Source of the DNA: Tepidiforma sp.
GTDB lineage: Bacteria > Chloroflexota > Dehalococcoidia > Tepidiformales > Tepidiformaceae
Assembly: GCF_026003995.1 (NCBI RefSeq)
Contig: NZ_BPIG01000004.1
Location: 124,001-188,000, forward strand
DNA: 64,000 bases
Reading direction: 5' to 3'
The stretch's first letter is position 1; the number at the start of each line of letters is the position of its first letter. A program made the translations under genes and the position numbers. A model generated the notes under the pieces. It was not told the DNA's origin. It was given only the letters and a program-made list of their open reading frames with translations, and ran no database searches. This document shows positions 40,170 to 50,113 of the stretch, one piece after another.

Positions 40170-41546
40170 TCAGATCTTGAGCTTGGGCCGGATTTCGGTG
40201 TCGACGATCTTCTGGAGCTCCTTCTTGACGTCGGGCCAGACGTTCTTCGCGTCCTCGTTGTTGAGGATCATCCGTTCGAGGCCCTTACCGAGGATGGCGT
40301 CGCCGCCGGGGACGTAGACGCGGGCGGAGTCCTGCGGGCGGGTCTTGGGGAGCTGGTCGACGGCCGTCTTGAACTGCGGGTACCTGGCGAAGAACTCGGC
40401 CATGAGGGGGCCGTTGACGGCGCTCTTGCGGACGGGCATGTAGCCGACGTTCTGGGAGTAGTAGGCGGTGTTCTCGGGGTTGGTGATGAACGCGATGAAG
40501 AGCATGGCGGCGAGCTTCTTCTCGTCGGAGATCGCCTTCGGGATGCAGAGGCCGGCGCCGCCGGTGGGGCAGCCGAACTGCTTCTTTTCGGGGTAGAAGG
40601 CGGTGCCGACGGGGAACTTGGCGTCCTTCAGGACGCCGGCGAGGCCGCCCGTGGAGGAGAGCATGGAGTAGGTGGTGCCGGCGAGGAAGTCGGCCTTCTC
40701 GTCCTTGGCGGTGACGTTGGCGTATTTCTTCGTGAAGACCTGGGAGCGGATGTAGTTGCCGGCCTCGATGCCCTCCGGGGAGTCCATCAGCATGTTGAAC
40801 TTCTCATCGGAGTAGCGGCCGCCGAACTGCCAGATGATGCCCTGGAAGGTCCAGGCGATGTAGCTGTCGCCTTTGACGTGGGTGAAGGCGAATTCGCCGG
40901 GCTTGGCCATCGCCTGGAGCTTGGCGGCCCACTCATCGAATTCGTCCCAGGTCTTGGGGCCGCGGTCGGGGAGACCGGCGGCGGCCCACTTCTCCTTGTT
41001 GTAGTAGAAGAGCGGGGTGCTGCGGGCGAAGGGCATGCCCCACTGCTTGCCGTCGAACTGGTAGTCCTTGATCAGGGTGTCCTGGTAGTCGGAGCGGTCG
41101 ACCTTGACCTCATCGAGGAGGGCGTCGAGGGGCTCGATGGTGCCGGCGAGGAAGTACTTGAACCACCAGACATCGGAGAGCATGACGACGTCGGGGATCT
41201 GCTTCGCGGCGAGGCCGGCGTTGAACTTCTGGGAGACCTCGGCGTAGTTGGCGCCGGCGGTTTCGAGCTTGACCTTGATATCGGGGTAGGCGGCCTGGAA
41301 GCGCTTGATCAGCTCTTCCTCGGCGGCCTTGGAGTTGGCGGGGTGGACGCTCCAGTAGGTGATTTCGGCCGCGGGCTTGATGCCGCGCGGGGTGGGGGTG
41401 GCGGCGGCGGAGGTGCCGCCCGAGGCCTGCGTCGCGGTCGCGACGGGCTGCTCGGCGTCGTCGTCATCGCCGCCGCAGCCGACGAGGCCGAGGGCGGCCG
41501 CGCCGCCGGCCATGCCGAGGAGGTGGCGCCGGGAGATGTGCGTCAT
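40170..41546 (-). CDS. Sugar ABC transporter substrate-binding protein (family 1)
   Basis: Twin-Arg/lipoprotein-like [54 protein letters not shown]. Confidence 0.93.
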   Translation of the reverse strand: MTHISRRHLLGMAGGAAALGLVGCGGDDDDAEQPVATATQASGGTSAAATPTPRGIKPAAEITYWSVHPANSKAAEEELIKRFQAAYPDIKVKLETAGANYAEVSQKFNAGLAAKQIPDVVMLSDVWWFKYFLAGTIEPLDALLDEVKVDRSDYQDTLIKDYQFDGKQWGMPFARSTPLFYYNKEKWAAAGLPDRGPKTWDEFDEWAAKLQAMAKPGEFAFTHVKGDSYIAWTFQGIIWQFGGRYSDEKFNMLMDSPEGIEAGNYIRSQVFTKKYANVTAKDEKADFLAGTTYSMLSSTGGLAGVLKDAKFPVGTAFYPEKKQFGCPTGGAGLCIPKAISDEKKLAAMLFIAFITNPENTAYYSQNVGYMPVRKSAVNGPLMAEFFARYPQFKTAVDQLPKTRPQDSARVYVPGGDAILGKGLERMILNNEDAKNVWPDVKKELQKIVDTEIRPKLKI

Positions 41547-41631
41547 GGTTCGTGGAACTCCTTTTGGATGGTGCCTGTGAGGTGATGCGCGAACTGCCCC
41601 GGCACGGGCAGGAATCGCCGGGTGGAGCGGC

Positions 41632-42513
41632 TCAGCCTTTGACCGAGCCGGCGGTGAGCCCTTCGACGATGTGACGCTGGGCCCAGAGGAAGATGAGCAG
41701 GACGGGGGTGATGACCATCGCGGCGCCGGCCATGACGACGCCCCACTCGCTCGAGCCTTCGGAGTGCTGCAGCTGGGTGAGGCCGACGGGGAGCGTCATG
41801 TGCTGGTCGTTGTTGGTGACGAGGAGCGGCCAGAGGTAGTCGTTCCACTTGGCGACGATGGAGATGAGCGCGAAGGTCACGAGGGCGGGACGCGACATGG
41901 GGAGGACGATGCTCCAGAGCATGCGGAGGTGGCCGGCGCCGTCGATGCGGGCGGCTTCGATGACTTCCCGCGGGAGGCTGAGGAACTGCTGGCGCATGAG
42001 GAAGGCGCCGAACGCGACGGCGGCGCCGGGGATGACGATGCCCTGGTAGGTGTTGACCCAGCCGAGGTCGGCGACGAGGACGTAGTTGGGGATGATGGTG
42101 ACCTGGAACGGGACCATGAGGGCGGCGATGACGAAGAGGAAGATGAGGTTCTTCTTCGGGAAGGGGAGGAAGACGAGGGCGTAGGCAGTGAGGACACCGT
42201 TGACGAGCTCGAGGCCGCTGCCGGCGACGGTGGTGACGACGCTGTTGATGAAAAAGCGCTCGAACGGGACGGCGGTCCACGCCTGCCGGTAGTTCTCCCA
42301 GCGGAAGGTCTCCGGAAACCAGGAGACGGGGAGGGTGTAGATCTCCTGGCGGGTCTTGAGCGAGGCGGTGAGCATCCACACCAGCGGGAGCACGATGACG
42401 ATGACGGCAAGCGCGAGCACGGCGTAGGCGGCCAGCGTGCGGAAGGGGAGCGCGGCGCGGATGCCGGCGAGGCGGCGCGGGCGGGCGGGGAGGGAGAGTT
42501 CGCTCGTGGTCAT
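41632..42513 (-). CDS. Carbohydrate ABC transporter permease (MalG family)
   Basis: SWFPETFRWENYRQAWTAVPFERFFINSVV..EAARIDGAGHLRMLWSIVLPMSRPAL. Confidence 0.95.
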   Translation of the reverse strand: MTTSELSLPARPRRLAGIRAALPFRTLAAYAVLALAVIVIVLPLVWMLTASLKTRQEIYTLPVSWFPETFRWENYRQAWTAVPFERFFINSVVTTVAGSGLELVNGVLTAYALVFLPFPKKNLIFLFVIAALMVPFQVTIIPNYVLVADLGWVNTYQGIVIPGAAVAFGAFLMRQQFLSLPREVIEAARIDGAGHLRMLWSIVLPMSRPALVTFALISIVAKWNDYLWPLLVTNNDQHMTLPVGLTQLQHSEGSSEWGVVMAGAAMVITPVLLIFLWAQRHIVEGLTAGSVKG

Positions 42514-42520
42514 CGGAGGG

Positions 42521-43435
42521 TCACCCGTAGTTGACGCGACGCTCGAGGAAGCGGACCTGGAGGAGCGTCACGCCGAGGAGGATGAAGAAGAGCACGGTCG
42601 CGACGGTGGAGGCGTCGCCGACGCGGAAGCGGACGAAGGCTTCTTCGTAGACCTGGTAGACCATGGTCTTGGTGGCATCGAGCGGGCCGCCGGCCGTCAT
42701 GACGCTGATGATGTCGAAGGCCTGCATGGAGCTGAGCATCGTGGTGACGAGGAGGAAGAAGGTCATGGGCGAGAGCTGGGGGAGCGTGACGTGCCAGAAG
42801 CGGGCCCATGGGCCGGCACCGTCGACGCGGGCGGCTTCGTAGAGTTCGCGGGGGATGGTCTGGAGGCCGGCGAGGTAGATGACGGTGGCGTAGCCGAGGT
42901 TCTTCCACGTGTAAACGATGATGACCATCGGCATGGCCCAGTTCGGGTCGTTGTACCAGTTGGGCGAGGGGAGGCCGAGGCGGCCGAGGAGGGCGGAGAC
43001 GAGGCCGAAGCGGGGGTCGAAGATGAAGAGCCAGATGATGCCGATGGCGGCGCCGCCCAGCACGTAGGGCGCGAAGAGGACGGTGCGGGCAGCGTTGCGG
43101 CCGCGGAGGCGGAGATTGAGGAGGAGGGCGAGGCCGAGACCGATCGCCATCGTCGAACCGACGGTTGCGGCGGTGAAGACGAGGGTATTACGGATGATGT
43201 AGCGCGACGTCGGGTCGGCAAAATAGTCCGTGTAGTTTTCGAAGCCGACCCACGTCTTCTGCGGCGAGATGAGATCCCAGTCGTAGAACGAAAGGCGGAT
43301 GCTTTCGACGAGCGGACGGTAGGTGAAGAGAACCAGAAGCGCGATGTTCGGCGCGATGAAGAGGATGAAGAGGAGGTACGGAAACAGGCGCTGAATCCGC
43401 CCCGAAGCGCGGGGGTGTGCCGCTGCGTGAGCCAT
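42521..43435 (-). CDS. Sugar ABC transporter permease (MalF/UgpA family)
   Basis: RPLVESIRLSFYDWDLISPQKTWVGFENYTDYF..YEAARVDGAGPWARFWHVTLPQLSP. Confidence 0.95.
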   Translation of the reverse strand: MAHAAAHPRASGRIQRLFPYLLFILFIAPNIALLVLFTYRPLVESIRLSFYDWDLISPQKTWVGFENYTDYFADPTSRYIIRNTLVFTAATVGSTMAIGLGLALLLNLRLRGRNAARTVLFAPYVLGGAAIGIIWLFIFDPRFGLVSALLGRLGLPSPNWYNDPNWAMPMVIIVYTWKNLGYATVIYLAGLQTIPRELYEAARVDGAGPWARFWHVTLPQLSPMTFFLLVTTMLSSMQAFDIISVMTAGGPLDATKTMVYQVYEEAFVRFRVGDASTVATVLFFILLGVTLLQVRFLERRVNYG

Positions 43436-43574
43436 GAGCGGGATGGTCTTCCGGCGGGTTTAACCGTGATGGAACGGCCGGTAAACGAATCGCGATCAGT
43501 TTCGAGGGACGCCTTTACGTCCTGTTCATCGTTCGACAATCGAATGCAAACGGGCGGGTCGGACGCTGGCGGGC

Positions 43575-45479
43575 ATGGCATTCGAACGCAGCGAACGGAG
43601 CAGCGGGCGCGAGCCGGGCGTCATCGTCCCGGCCTACTACTGGGCGGGCAACGGCAGCATGGTCATCCACCGGCTGAAGGGCTTCGGGCGGCCGGTGGAC
43701 GGCGAGGCCTACCTGCGGGCGTACGAGCCGGAGCGGCTGCGCTGGCTGCGTGACCGGGCGGGCGTGACGTGCGTGTTCCTCAGCTACAACTGGGGGCTGC
43801 CGCCCGAGCTCGAGGCGGAGGACTGGCGAGCGTTCGAGCGGGCGGCGCGCACCTGCCACGACCTCGGGATGCAGGCGGCGGCGTACATCCAGCCGTCGAA
43901 TGCGGCGGCTTCGGGGTCGTTCGCGCCGAAGGCGTGGTATGCCGTGACGCCGAAAGGGAAGCGCATCCCGTACTACAACGGGCGGTTCTTCACCTGCCTG
44001 AACGACCCCGAGTGGCGGGAATGGGTGTTCGAGCGGTGCATGGACGCCTGCCGGCGGGGCGCTGACGTGCTGTTCTTCGACAACTGCGCGTTCGGGGGGA
44101 TGCCGATTCCGCTCTCGCGCGACTACACGGCGTTCGCCGGGTGCGCGTGCGGGCGGTGCCGGGAGCGGTTCGCGGCGTGGCAGGAGCGGCAGGGGCTGGC
44201 GCCGCTGGAGCTGCCGCGGCTGTTCCGGCCAGCGCGGGACGAGGCGGCGCGGCGGTTCGCGCGGTGGCGGGCGGAAACGCTGACGCGGTTCCTCCGGGGC
44301 ATCGTAGAGGAGGTGCGGCTGGCCTACCCCGGCACGAAGTTCGTGACGAACACGGTGGGCGGGGTAAACGTGAACACGTTCAACGTGTTCGGCGCGGACC
44401 TGCCGGCGATCGCGTCGTTCATGGACTGGCTGTTCGTCGAGAACCTGCAATCGCCGCGGTGCGACGGCTCCCGGCTGGTGCAGAACGCGGGGACCTACGG
44501 GCTGCTGCGTGCGCTGCGGCCCGGCGCGCCGGCCCTGAGCATCGCCTACGAGCGCGGCATCGGGGTGGACGGGCCGCCGGCGGCGGCGGTGTTCGCGCGG
44601 GTCGCGGCGGAGGGCTTCGCGGCCGGGGGAACGCCGGTGCTGCGGGCGGCGGAGTACATCCGCGACGGGAAGTGGTCGCTGCTGCAGCCCGGCACCGACG
44701 ACCGGCGGCTGGAGGCGTTCGGCCGGGTCGTTGCGGCGTACGCGGCGCTGCTGCGCGGCGGCGAACGGCGGGAGGCGGCGCGGGTGGGGGTCTACGTGCC
44801 GGACGCCGTCGGCTGGGGCGGCGACCTCTACCCGGGGAGCGGCGACGATTACCTCGCAGTCATCCAGGCGCTCGTCGGGGCGGGCATCCCGTTCCGGGTG
44901 ATCGGGGAGCGGAACGAGCCGTGCGACCTCGGCTGCCTGCTGGTGCCGGCGAGCGCGGACCCGCCGGCGTGGTTCGGCGGCCGGGTGATGCGGTTCGGCG
45001 AACTGGGGCTGCGGATGCCGCGGGCGCGGCCGTTCCGCTGGTTCGGCGGGCCGCTGGAGCCGGTGGTCCGGGTGCTCGGGCCGCGCGTGGTCGATGGGTA
45101 CTACAGCCGGGTGCACGTGCGGCGCTTCGTGGACCGGCTGGACCTGCTGTTCCGGCTGGTGTTCGGCGGGCGTTTCGAGCGGGTGCCGATGCGGGAAGAC
45201 GCGGCCCGGCTGCTCGCAGCGATGAACCCGGTGCAGGTGGAGCTTTCCGGGCCGGGCTACGTCCACCTGTGGGAGAGCGAACGCGGGCTGGAGGTGCACC
45301 TCGTGAACTACGGGGACGCCCCGCTGCGGGCGGAGGTGCGGGGCGGGCGAGGGAGCCGGCTGCGGGTGGAGGGCGACGGCCGCGAAGCGCCTGGCGGACG
45401 GGTGGAGGTGGGGGTCTTCGCGGTGGCGGTGCTCGAGCGCGCGGCGGAGCGGGAGCGGCTGGCGGCGGCGGCGCGGTGA
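43575..45479 (+). CDS. Putative TIM-barrel glycoside-hydrolase-like protein
   Basis: ADVLFFDNCAFGG..CACGRCRERFAAWQERQG, YIQPSNA, divergent from sugar ABC operon. Confidence 0.7.
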   Translation: MAFERSERSSGREPGVIVPAYYWAGNGSMVIHRLKGFGRPVDGEAYLRAYEPERLRWLRDRAGVTCVFLSYNWGLPPELEAEDWRAFERAARTCHDLGMQAAAYIQPSNAAASGSFAPKAWYAVTPKGKRIPYYNGRFFTCLNDPEWREWVFERCMDACRRGADVLFFDNCAFGGMPIPLSRDYTAFAGCACGRCRERFAAWQERQGLAPLELPRLFRPARDEAARRFARWRAETLTRFLRGIVEEVRLAYPGTKFVTNTVGGVNVNTFNVFGADLPAIASFMDWLFVENLQSPRCDGSRLVQNAGTYGLLRALRPGAPALSIAYERGIGVDGPPAAAVFARVAAEGFAAGGTPVLRAAEYIRDGKWSLLQPGTDDRRLEAFGRVVAAYAALLRGGERREAARVGVYVPDAVGWGGDLYPGSGDDYLAVIQALVGAGIPFRVIGERNEPCDLGCLLVPASADPPAWFGGRVMRFGELGLRMPRARPFRWFGGPLEPVVRVLGPRVVDGYYSRVHVRRFVDRLDLLFRLVFGGRFERVPMREDAARLLAAMNPVQVELSGPGYVHLWESERGLEVHLVNYGDAPLRAEVRGGRGSRLRVEGDGREAPGGRVEVGVFAVAVLERAAERERLAAAAR

Positions 45480-46417
45480 CGCTGCGGACGGCGGCGCTGC
45501 TGCTGCGGGCTGCGGCGGTCGGGGCGCTGGGATTCGCGGCCGTCGTGGCGGCGCGGGAGATCGCGCAGAGCCACCGGGGCTGGGCGCTGGATGCGCTCGG
45601 GTGGGCGGCGCTGCTGATGGTGGCGCAGGTGGCGCTGCTTGCGGCAGGGTGGCGGGCGATCGGGCGCGGCCACTGGCCGGCGGGCGAGCGGTGGACGTGG
45701 CTGCGGTCGTTCGCGCACGGCTGGGCGGCGCGGTACGTGCCGGGGCCGCCGACGGGACCGGCGGGCAAATACCTCGCGCTGCGGGACGCGGGGATGGCAG
45801 TACCTGCCGCGGCCGCGCTCCTGTGGGTCGACCAGGTGCTCTCGCTGGCGGCCGGCATCGCGGTGCCGGCGGCGCTGGCAGTACCGGCCTACGGCGCGGA
45901 GTGGCTGTGGGCGGCGGCGCCGGCAGCCGGCTGCGCGCTGGCGCTCGCCGCGGCGGGAGCGCGGCCCGGCCTGGTGAGGCGGGTGAGCGGGCGGTTCGGG
46001 CCGCGGGGCGAGCGGGAAGGGGCGGCGGTCGCGCCGCGCCATGTCGCCGCGGGGTTCGCCGCGTATACGGCTGCGGCGTTCCTCGCCGGGCTGGCGTTCC
46101 ACGTCACCGCCGTCGTGGTGAGCCCGTGGCCGCTGGGGCGGTGGGAGGAAGGCGTGCTCGTCTTTTCGCTGGCGAGCCTGGCGGGCTACGTGACGCCGTT
46201 CGCGCCTTCGGGAGCGGGCGTCCGGGAGAGCCTCATCGTGGCGCTGCTCGGCGGGACGCTCGGTGCGCCGGCCGCGCTGACGGTCGCCGTGGTCGCGCGG
46301 GCAACGGCGGTGCTGGTCGATGCCGTCCTGCTGGCGGGCGCCTACGGGGCGGGCTGGCTGGCGCGGGGAGCTTCGCGGCGCCACTCGGCCGCGACGGCAT
46401 CGAACAGGCGGGCGTAA
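45476..46417 (+). CDS. UPF0104/LPG-synthase-TM-like membrane protein
   Basis: Polytopic; SLASLAGYVTPFAPSGAGVRESLIVALL; GTG start in GTGA overlap. Confidence 0.8.
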   Translation: MTLRTAALLLRAAAVGALGFAAVVAAREIAQSHRGWALDALGWAALLMVAQVALLAAGWRAIGRGHWPAGERWTWLRSFAHGWAARYVPGPPTGPAGKYLALRDAGMAVPAAAALLWVDQVLSLAAGIAVPAALAVPAYGAEWLWAAAPAAGCALALAAAGARPGLVRRVSGRFGPRGEREGAAVAPRHVAAGFAAYTAAAFLAGLAFHVTAVVVSPWPLGRWEEGVLVFSLASLAGYVTPFAPSGAGVRESLIVALLGGTLGAPAALTVAVVARATAVLVDAVLLAGAYGAGWLARGASRRHSAATASNRRA

Positions 46418-47404
46418 TCGGCGGCGACGTCGGCCCACGAGCGGACGCGGGGCCGGGGCCGGGGCGGCGCAGCGAGCTCTTCGGCGACGGCGCGCGCCCA
46501 GGCTGCTGGGTCGGCGGGCGGCACCAGCCGCGCACCGCAGAGGCGGGCCATATCGACGAGCCCTTCGAGGGCGGCGACGAGGACCGGCAGGCCGGCGGCC
46601 GCGGCCTCCGCGGGGGCGATGCCGAACCCTTCCGGACGGCCGGGGACGGGGATGTTCGGCGCGACGAAGAGGTCGGCGCAGGCGTAGAGCGCATCGAGGC
46701 GGCCGGGCGGGAGCGGGCCGAGGAGGCGGAGCCTGGGCTCGCGGCTGGCGATGGCCCGGAGGCGCGGCGCTTCGGGGCCTTCGCCGACGACGGCGAAGGT
46801 GACGACGGGCGGCAGGAGGGGCAGCACCTCTGCCGCGAACCAGGCGGCGCCCTTCCGTTCGACGAGCCGGCCGGTGGTGACGAGCAGCGGCCCGGCTGGC
46901 GGGAGGCCGAGGGCGGCGCGCGCCGCGGCCGGGTCGGGGGGCGCGGCGGATGCGGGCGAAGCGGCCCGCATCGACACCGTTCAGGATGACGCGGGGGCGG
47001 AACCCGCAGCGGGCTTCCACTTCGTCGGCGGTGTACCTGCTGACGGCGACGACGCGGCGGGGGCCGAGCCAGCGGAGCGCCGAGCGGACGAGCGCGCCGT
47101 AGCCGGGAAAGGGACGGGTGACATCCTGGCCGTGGACCGTGACGACGGCGGGTGCGGCGGCGAGCACCTCGAAGAGCGGCGCGGCGAGCGCGAGCAGGCC
47201 GTCGCCGAGGTGAATGGCATCGGCGCGGCCGCGGAGGCTGAAGGCGCGCCACGCGGCGGCGGCGGTGAAGAGCGGGAGCCAGCGCTGCCCGCGGCGGAGC
47301 GCGCACACCTCGGCCGGGCGGGGGAAGTGGCCCGTGAGCTGGCGGGAAAACTCCTCCATGCCGCCGATGGCGGGCGGGTACTTGCGGGTGATGAACAGGA
47401 TCAC
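46342..47404 (-). CDS. GT4-like glycosyltransferase, one frameshift at a C6 run
   Basis: VILFITRKYPPAIGGMEEFSRQL..VVAVSRYTADEVEARCGFRPRVILNGVDAGRF and PLLVTTGRLVERKGAAWFAAEVLPLL..PEGFGIAPAEAAAAGLPVL in two frames. Confidence 0.85.
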
Positions 47405-47535
47405 GGCGCGAGTGAAGCGGGCGAACGTGAACGGATGGATCCGGGGCGTCGATTCCTTAACGGTCCGTTCGCGGGGCGTGAATGGCGCGACAACCGGCGC
47501 GAGGTACTCCTGAAGGAACCGAAACAGGAGCACCC

Positions 47536-48846
47536 ATGGTGACTGGCGAACGGGTCCTGGTGATTGGGGTGGGGCGGATCGGGGCGGTGACAGCGATCGG
47601 ACTGGCGCATCTGCTGCACGACGTCACGGGCGTCGATACGAACGCGGAGCGGGTGGAGGAGCTGCGGGCGGGCCGGCTGCGCGAGGCGGAGCCGGGGCTG
47701 CGGGCGGCGCTGAAGAGCGCCTTGCGGCTGCGGCGGCTGCGGTTCGAGCGGGCGGTGGCGCCGGGCGACTACGACGTTACGTTCCTCTGCGTCGATACGC
47801 CGCCCCTGCCGGGCGGCGAGCCGGACCTGCGCCAGCTGTTCGCGGCCGCCGAGTTCGCGGCGCGGGTGACGGCGCGGGGCGGGGTGGTGGTGACGCGGTC
47901 GACGGTGCCACCGGGGACGGGCGACCGGCTGGAGGCGGCGCTGCGGGCGGCAGGGCGGCGGGACCTCGCGGTGGTGCACGTGCCCGAGTTCCTGCGCGAG
48001 GGCCGGGCGTGGGAGGACTTCCGCGAGCCGGACCGGGTGGCGATCGGCGCGAACGACGCAGCGGCCGGCGAGCGGGTGGCGCGCCTGTTCGCGGACATAT
48101 CGGCGCCGGTGTACCGGATGGACCGGGTGACGGCAGAGCTGGCGAAGTACGCGGCGAACGCGTACCTCGCGACGGCAGTGAGCTTCGCCAACGAGATGGC
48201 GGACCTCGCGGCCTGCTTCGGGGCCGATACCGACCGGCTGTTCGAGGTGCTGAAGGCAGACCGGCGCATCGGGCGGGACGCGTACCTCGGGCCGGGGCTC
48301 GGGTTCGGCGGCCACTGCCTGCCGAAGGACACGGCGGCGCTGGAGTACGTCGCGGCGTCGCGGGGCATCGAGCTGCACCAGCTGCGGGCGACCATCCGGG
48401 TGAACGCGCAGCGGGTGGAGCGCGCGGCGGACTGGCTCGCGCAGGCGCTCGGCGGGCTCGAAGGACGCAGGGTCGCGCTGCTCGGGCTGGCGTTCAAGCC
48501 GGGGACGGACGACCTGCGCGCTTCGCCTTCGCTGGAGCTGGCGCGGGCGCTCCGGGCGCGGGACGCGGAGGTGCGGGGGTTCGACCAGCTGGTGCGGACG
48601 GCGGAAGGGCTGGAGTGCCCCGGGACGCTGCCGGCCGCGCTGGACGGGGCGGACGCCGTCGTGGCGGCGCACCGGGCCGACTGGGTCCGGGCGATCGACC
48701 CGGCGGCAGCCGCGGAGCTGATGCGGCGGCTGGTCGCGTTCGATGCGCCGGGGGCGCTCGACCACGCGGCGTGGTCGGCGGCCGGCTTCGCGACGAACCG
48801 CTGCCCGCGGGTGGCGGCGCGGGCGGGCGAAGGGGCCGAGCGGTGA
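47536..48846 (+). CDS. Nucleotide-sugar (UDP-glucose/GDP-mannose-type) dehydrogenase
   Basis: VLVIGVGRIGAVTAIGLAHLLHDVTGVD..AKYAANAYLATAVSFANEMADL..GFGGHCLPKD. Confidence 0.93.
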   Translation: MVTGERVLVIGVGRIGAVTAIGLAHLLHDVTGVDTNAERVEELRAGRLREAEPGLRAALKSALRLRRLRFERAVAPGDYDVTFLCVDTPPLPGGEPDLRQLFAAAEFAARVTARGGVVVTRSTVPPGTGDRLEAALRAAGRRDLAVVHVPEFLREGRAWEDFREPDRVAIGANDAAAGERVARLFADISAPVYRMDRVTAELAKYAANAYLATAVSFANEMADLAACFGADTDRLFEVLKADRRIGRDAYLGPGLGFGGHCLPKDTAALEYVAASRGIELHQLRATIRVNAQRVERAADWLAQALGGLEGRRVALLGLAFKPGTDDLRASPSLELARALRARDAEVRGFDQLVRTAEGLECPGTLPAALDGADAVVAAHRADWVRAIDPAAAAELMRRLVAFDAPGALDHAAWSAAGFATNRCPRVAARAGEGAER

Positions 48847-49982
48847 GGGTGCTCCTCGCGACGGATTCGTTCCCGCCGAAAATCGACGGGGTTTCGGACA
48901 CGGCAGCGACGATCGCGCGGGTGCTCGGCCAGCTCGGGCACACGGCGCGGGTGGTGGCGCCGGCGCCGGGGCCGGCATGCGCCGAGGGCGCGCGGACCGC
49001 GCGCGTCCGGTCGCTGCCGGCGCCGCTCTACCCCGAGCTGCGGCTCGGGTGGGAGTTCGACCGGGTGGTTCGCATCGCACGGGCGCGCTGGGACGGGGCG
49101 ATCGTGCTGACGCCGGGACCGATCGGGGCGACCGCAGCGCTGGCGCTGCGCCGGGGCACGCCCCTCCTGAACATCTACACGACAGACATCCCGCGGTACC
49201 TGCGGACGTACGGCTTGCACCGGTTCGTCGGGCCGGCGACGTGGCTGCTGCGGCGGATGGCGGAACGGTCGGTGCGGACGCTCTGTCCGACGCGGTTCGT
49301 GCAGGCCGAGCTGGCGGCGCTCGGGTTCCCGCGGCTCGAAGTGTGGGGGCGCGGCGTGGACACGGCGCTGTTCCACCCGGGACGGCGGAGCGCAGCGGTG
49401 CGGGAGCGGCTGACCGGCGGGGAACCCGGGAAGCCGCTGGTGCTGTACGTGGGCCGGCTGGCGAAGGAGAAGCGGATCGAGCAGCTGGCGGAGGTGCTCG
49501 ACGGGAACCCCGGCGCGCGCCTGGCGCTCGTCGGCGACGGGCCGGAGCGGGGGCGGCTCGAAGCGCTGTTCGCGGGCCGGCCGGCCGTCTTCACGGGCTA
49601 CTTGCGGGGCGTCGAGCTGGCGGAAGCGTTCGCCTCGGCGGACGTGTTCGTCTTCCCGAGCGCGACAGATACGTTCGGGCAGGTCGTGCTGCAGGCGATG
49701 GCGAGCGGGGTGCCGCCAGTGGTCGTGACGGGTTCGGCGACGGCGGAGCTGGTGCCGGCCGGGGTGTGCGGACTGCACGTCGCGCCAGGGCGCCCGGGAG
49801 CGCTGGCCGCGGCCGTGCGGCGGCTCATCGAGGACGAGCCGATGCGGCGTTCGATGGGGCTGGCGGCCTCGGAATATGCGCGGCGGTTTTCGTGGGAGGC
49901 GCTGGTGCTGCGGCTGGTCGAACTGCTCGCGCCGGGGAACGCACCGGGGCCGGTCGACGTGCCCCGTTCGTTCGCGAAGTGA
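48843..49982 (+). CDS. GT4 family glycosyltransferase
   Basis: MRVLLATDSFPPKIDGVSDTAATIARVL..LVLYVGRLAKEKRIEQLAEVL; GTG start in GTGA overlap. Confidence 0.93.
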   Translation: MRVLLATDSFPPKIDGVSDTAATIARVLGQLGHTARVVAPAPGPACAEGARTARVRSLPAPLYPELRLGWEFDRVVRIARARWDGAIVLTPGPIGATAALALRRGTPLLNIYTTDIPRYLRTYGLHRFVGPATWLLRRMAERSVRTLCPTRFVQAELAALGFPRLEVWGRGVDTALFHPGRRSAAVRERLTGGEPGKPLVLYVGRLAKEKRIEQLAEVLDGNPGARLALVGDGPERGRLEALFAGRPAVFTGYLRGVELAEAFASADVFVFPSATDTFGQVVLQAMASGVPPVVVTGSATAELVPAGVCGLHVAPGRPGALAAAVRRLIEDEPMRRSMGLAASEYARRFSWEALVLRLVELLAPGNAPGPVDVPRSFAK

Positions 49983-49988
49983 GGGGCG

Positions 49989-50090
49989 TCAGTCGGGCGA
50001 GGCGGGCGCGAGGAGCTCGGAGGCGTCGCTGAGGAGCGCGACGAGCCAGGCGAACCCGGAGGCCACGAGCAGCGCGGCGATGACCTTCAT
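49989..50090 (-). CDS. 33-aa single-TM microprotein
   Basis: MKVIAALLVASGFAWLVALLSDASELLAPASPD. Confidence 0.35.
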   Translation of the reverse strand: MKVIAALLVASGFAWLVALLSDASELLAPASPD

Positions 50091-50113
50091 GCCCGGATCA
50101 TCGGGTGTCGAAA

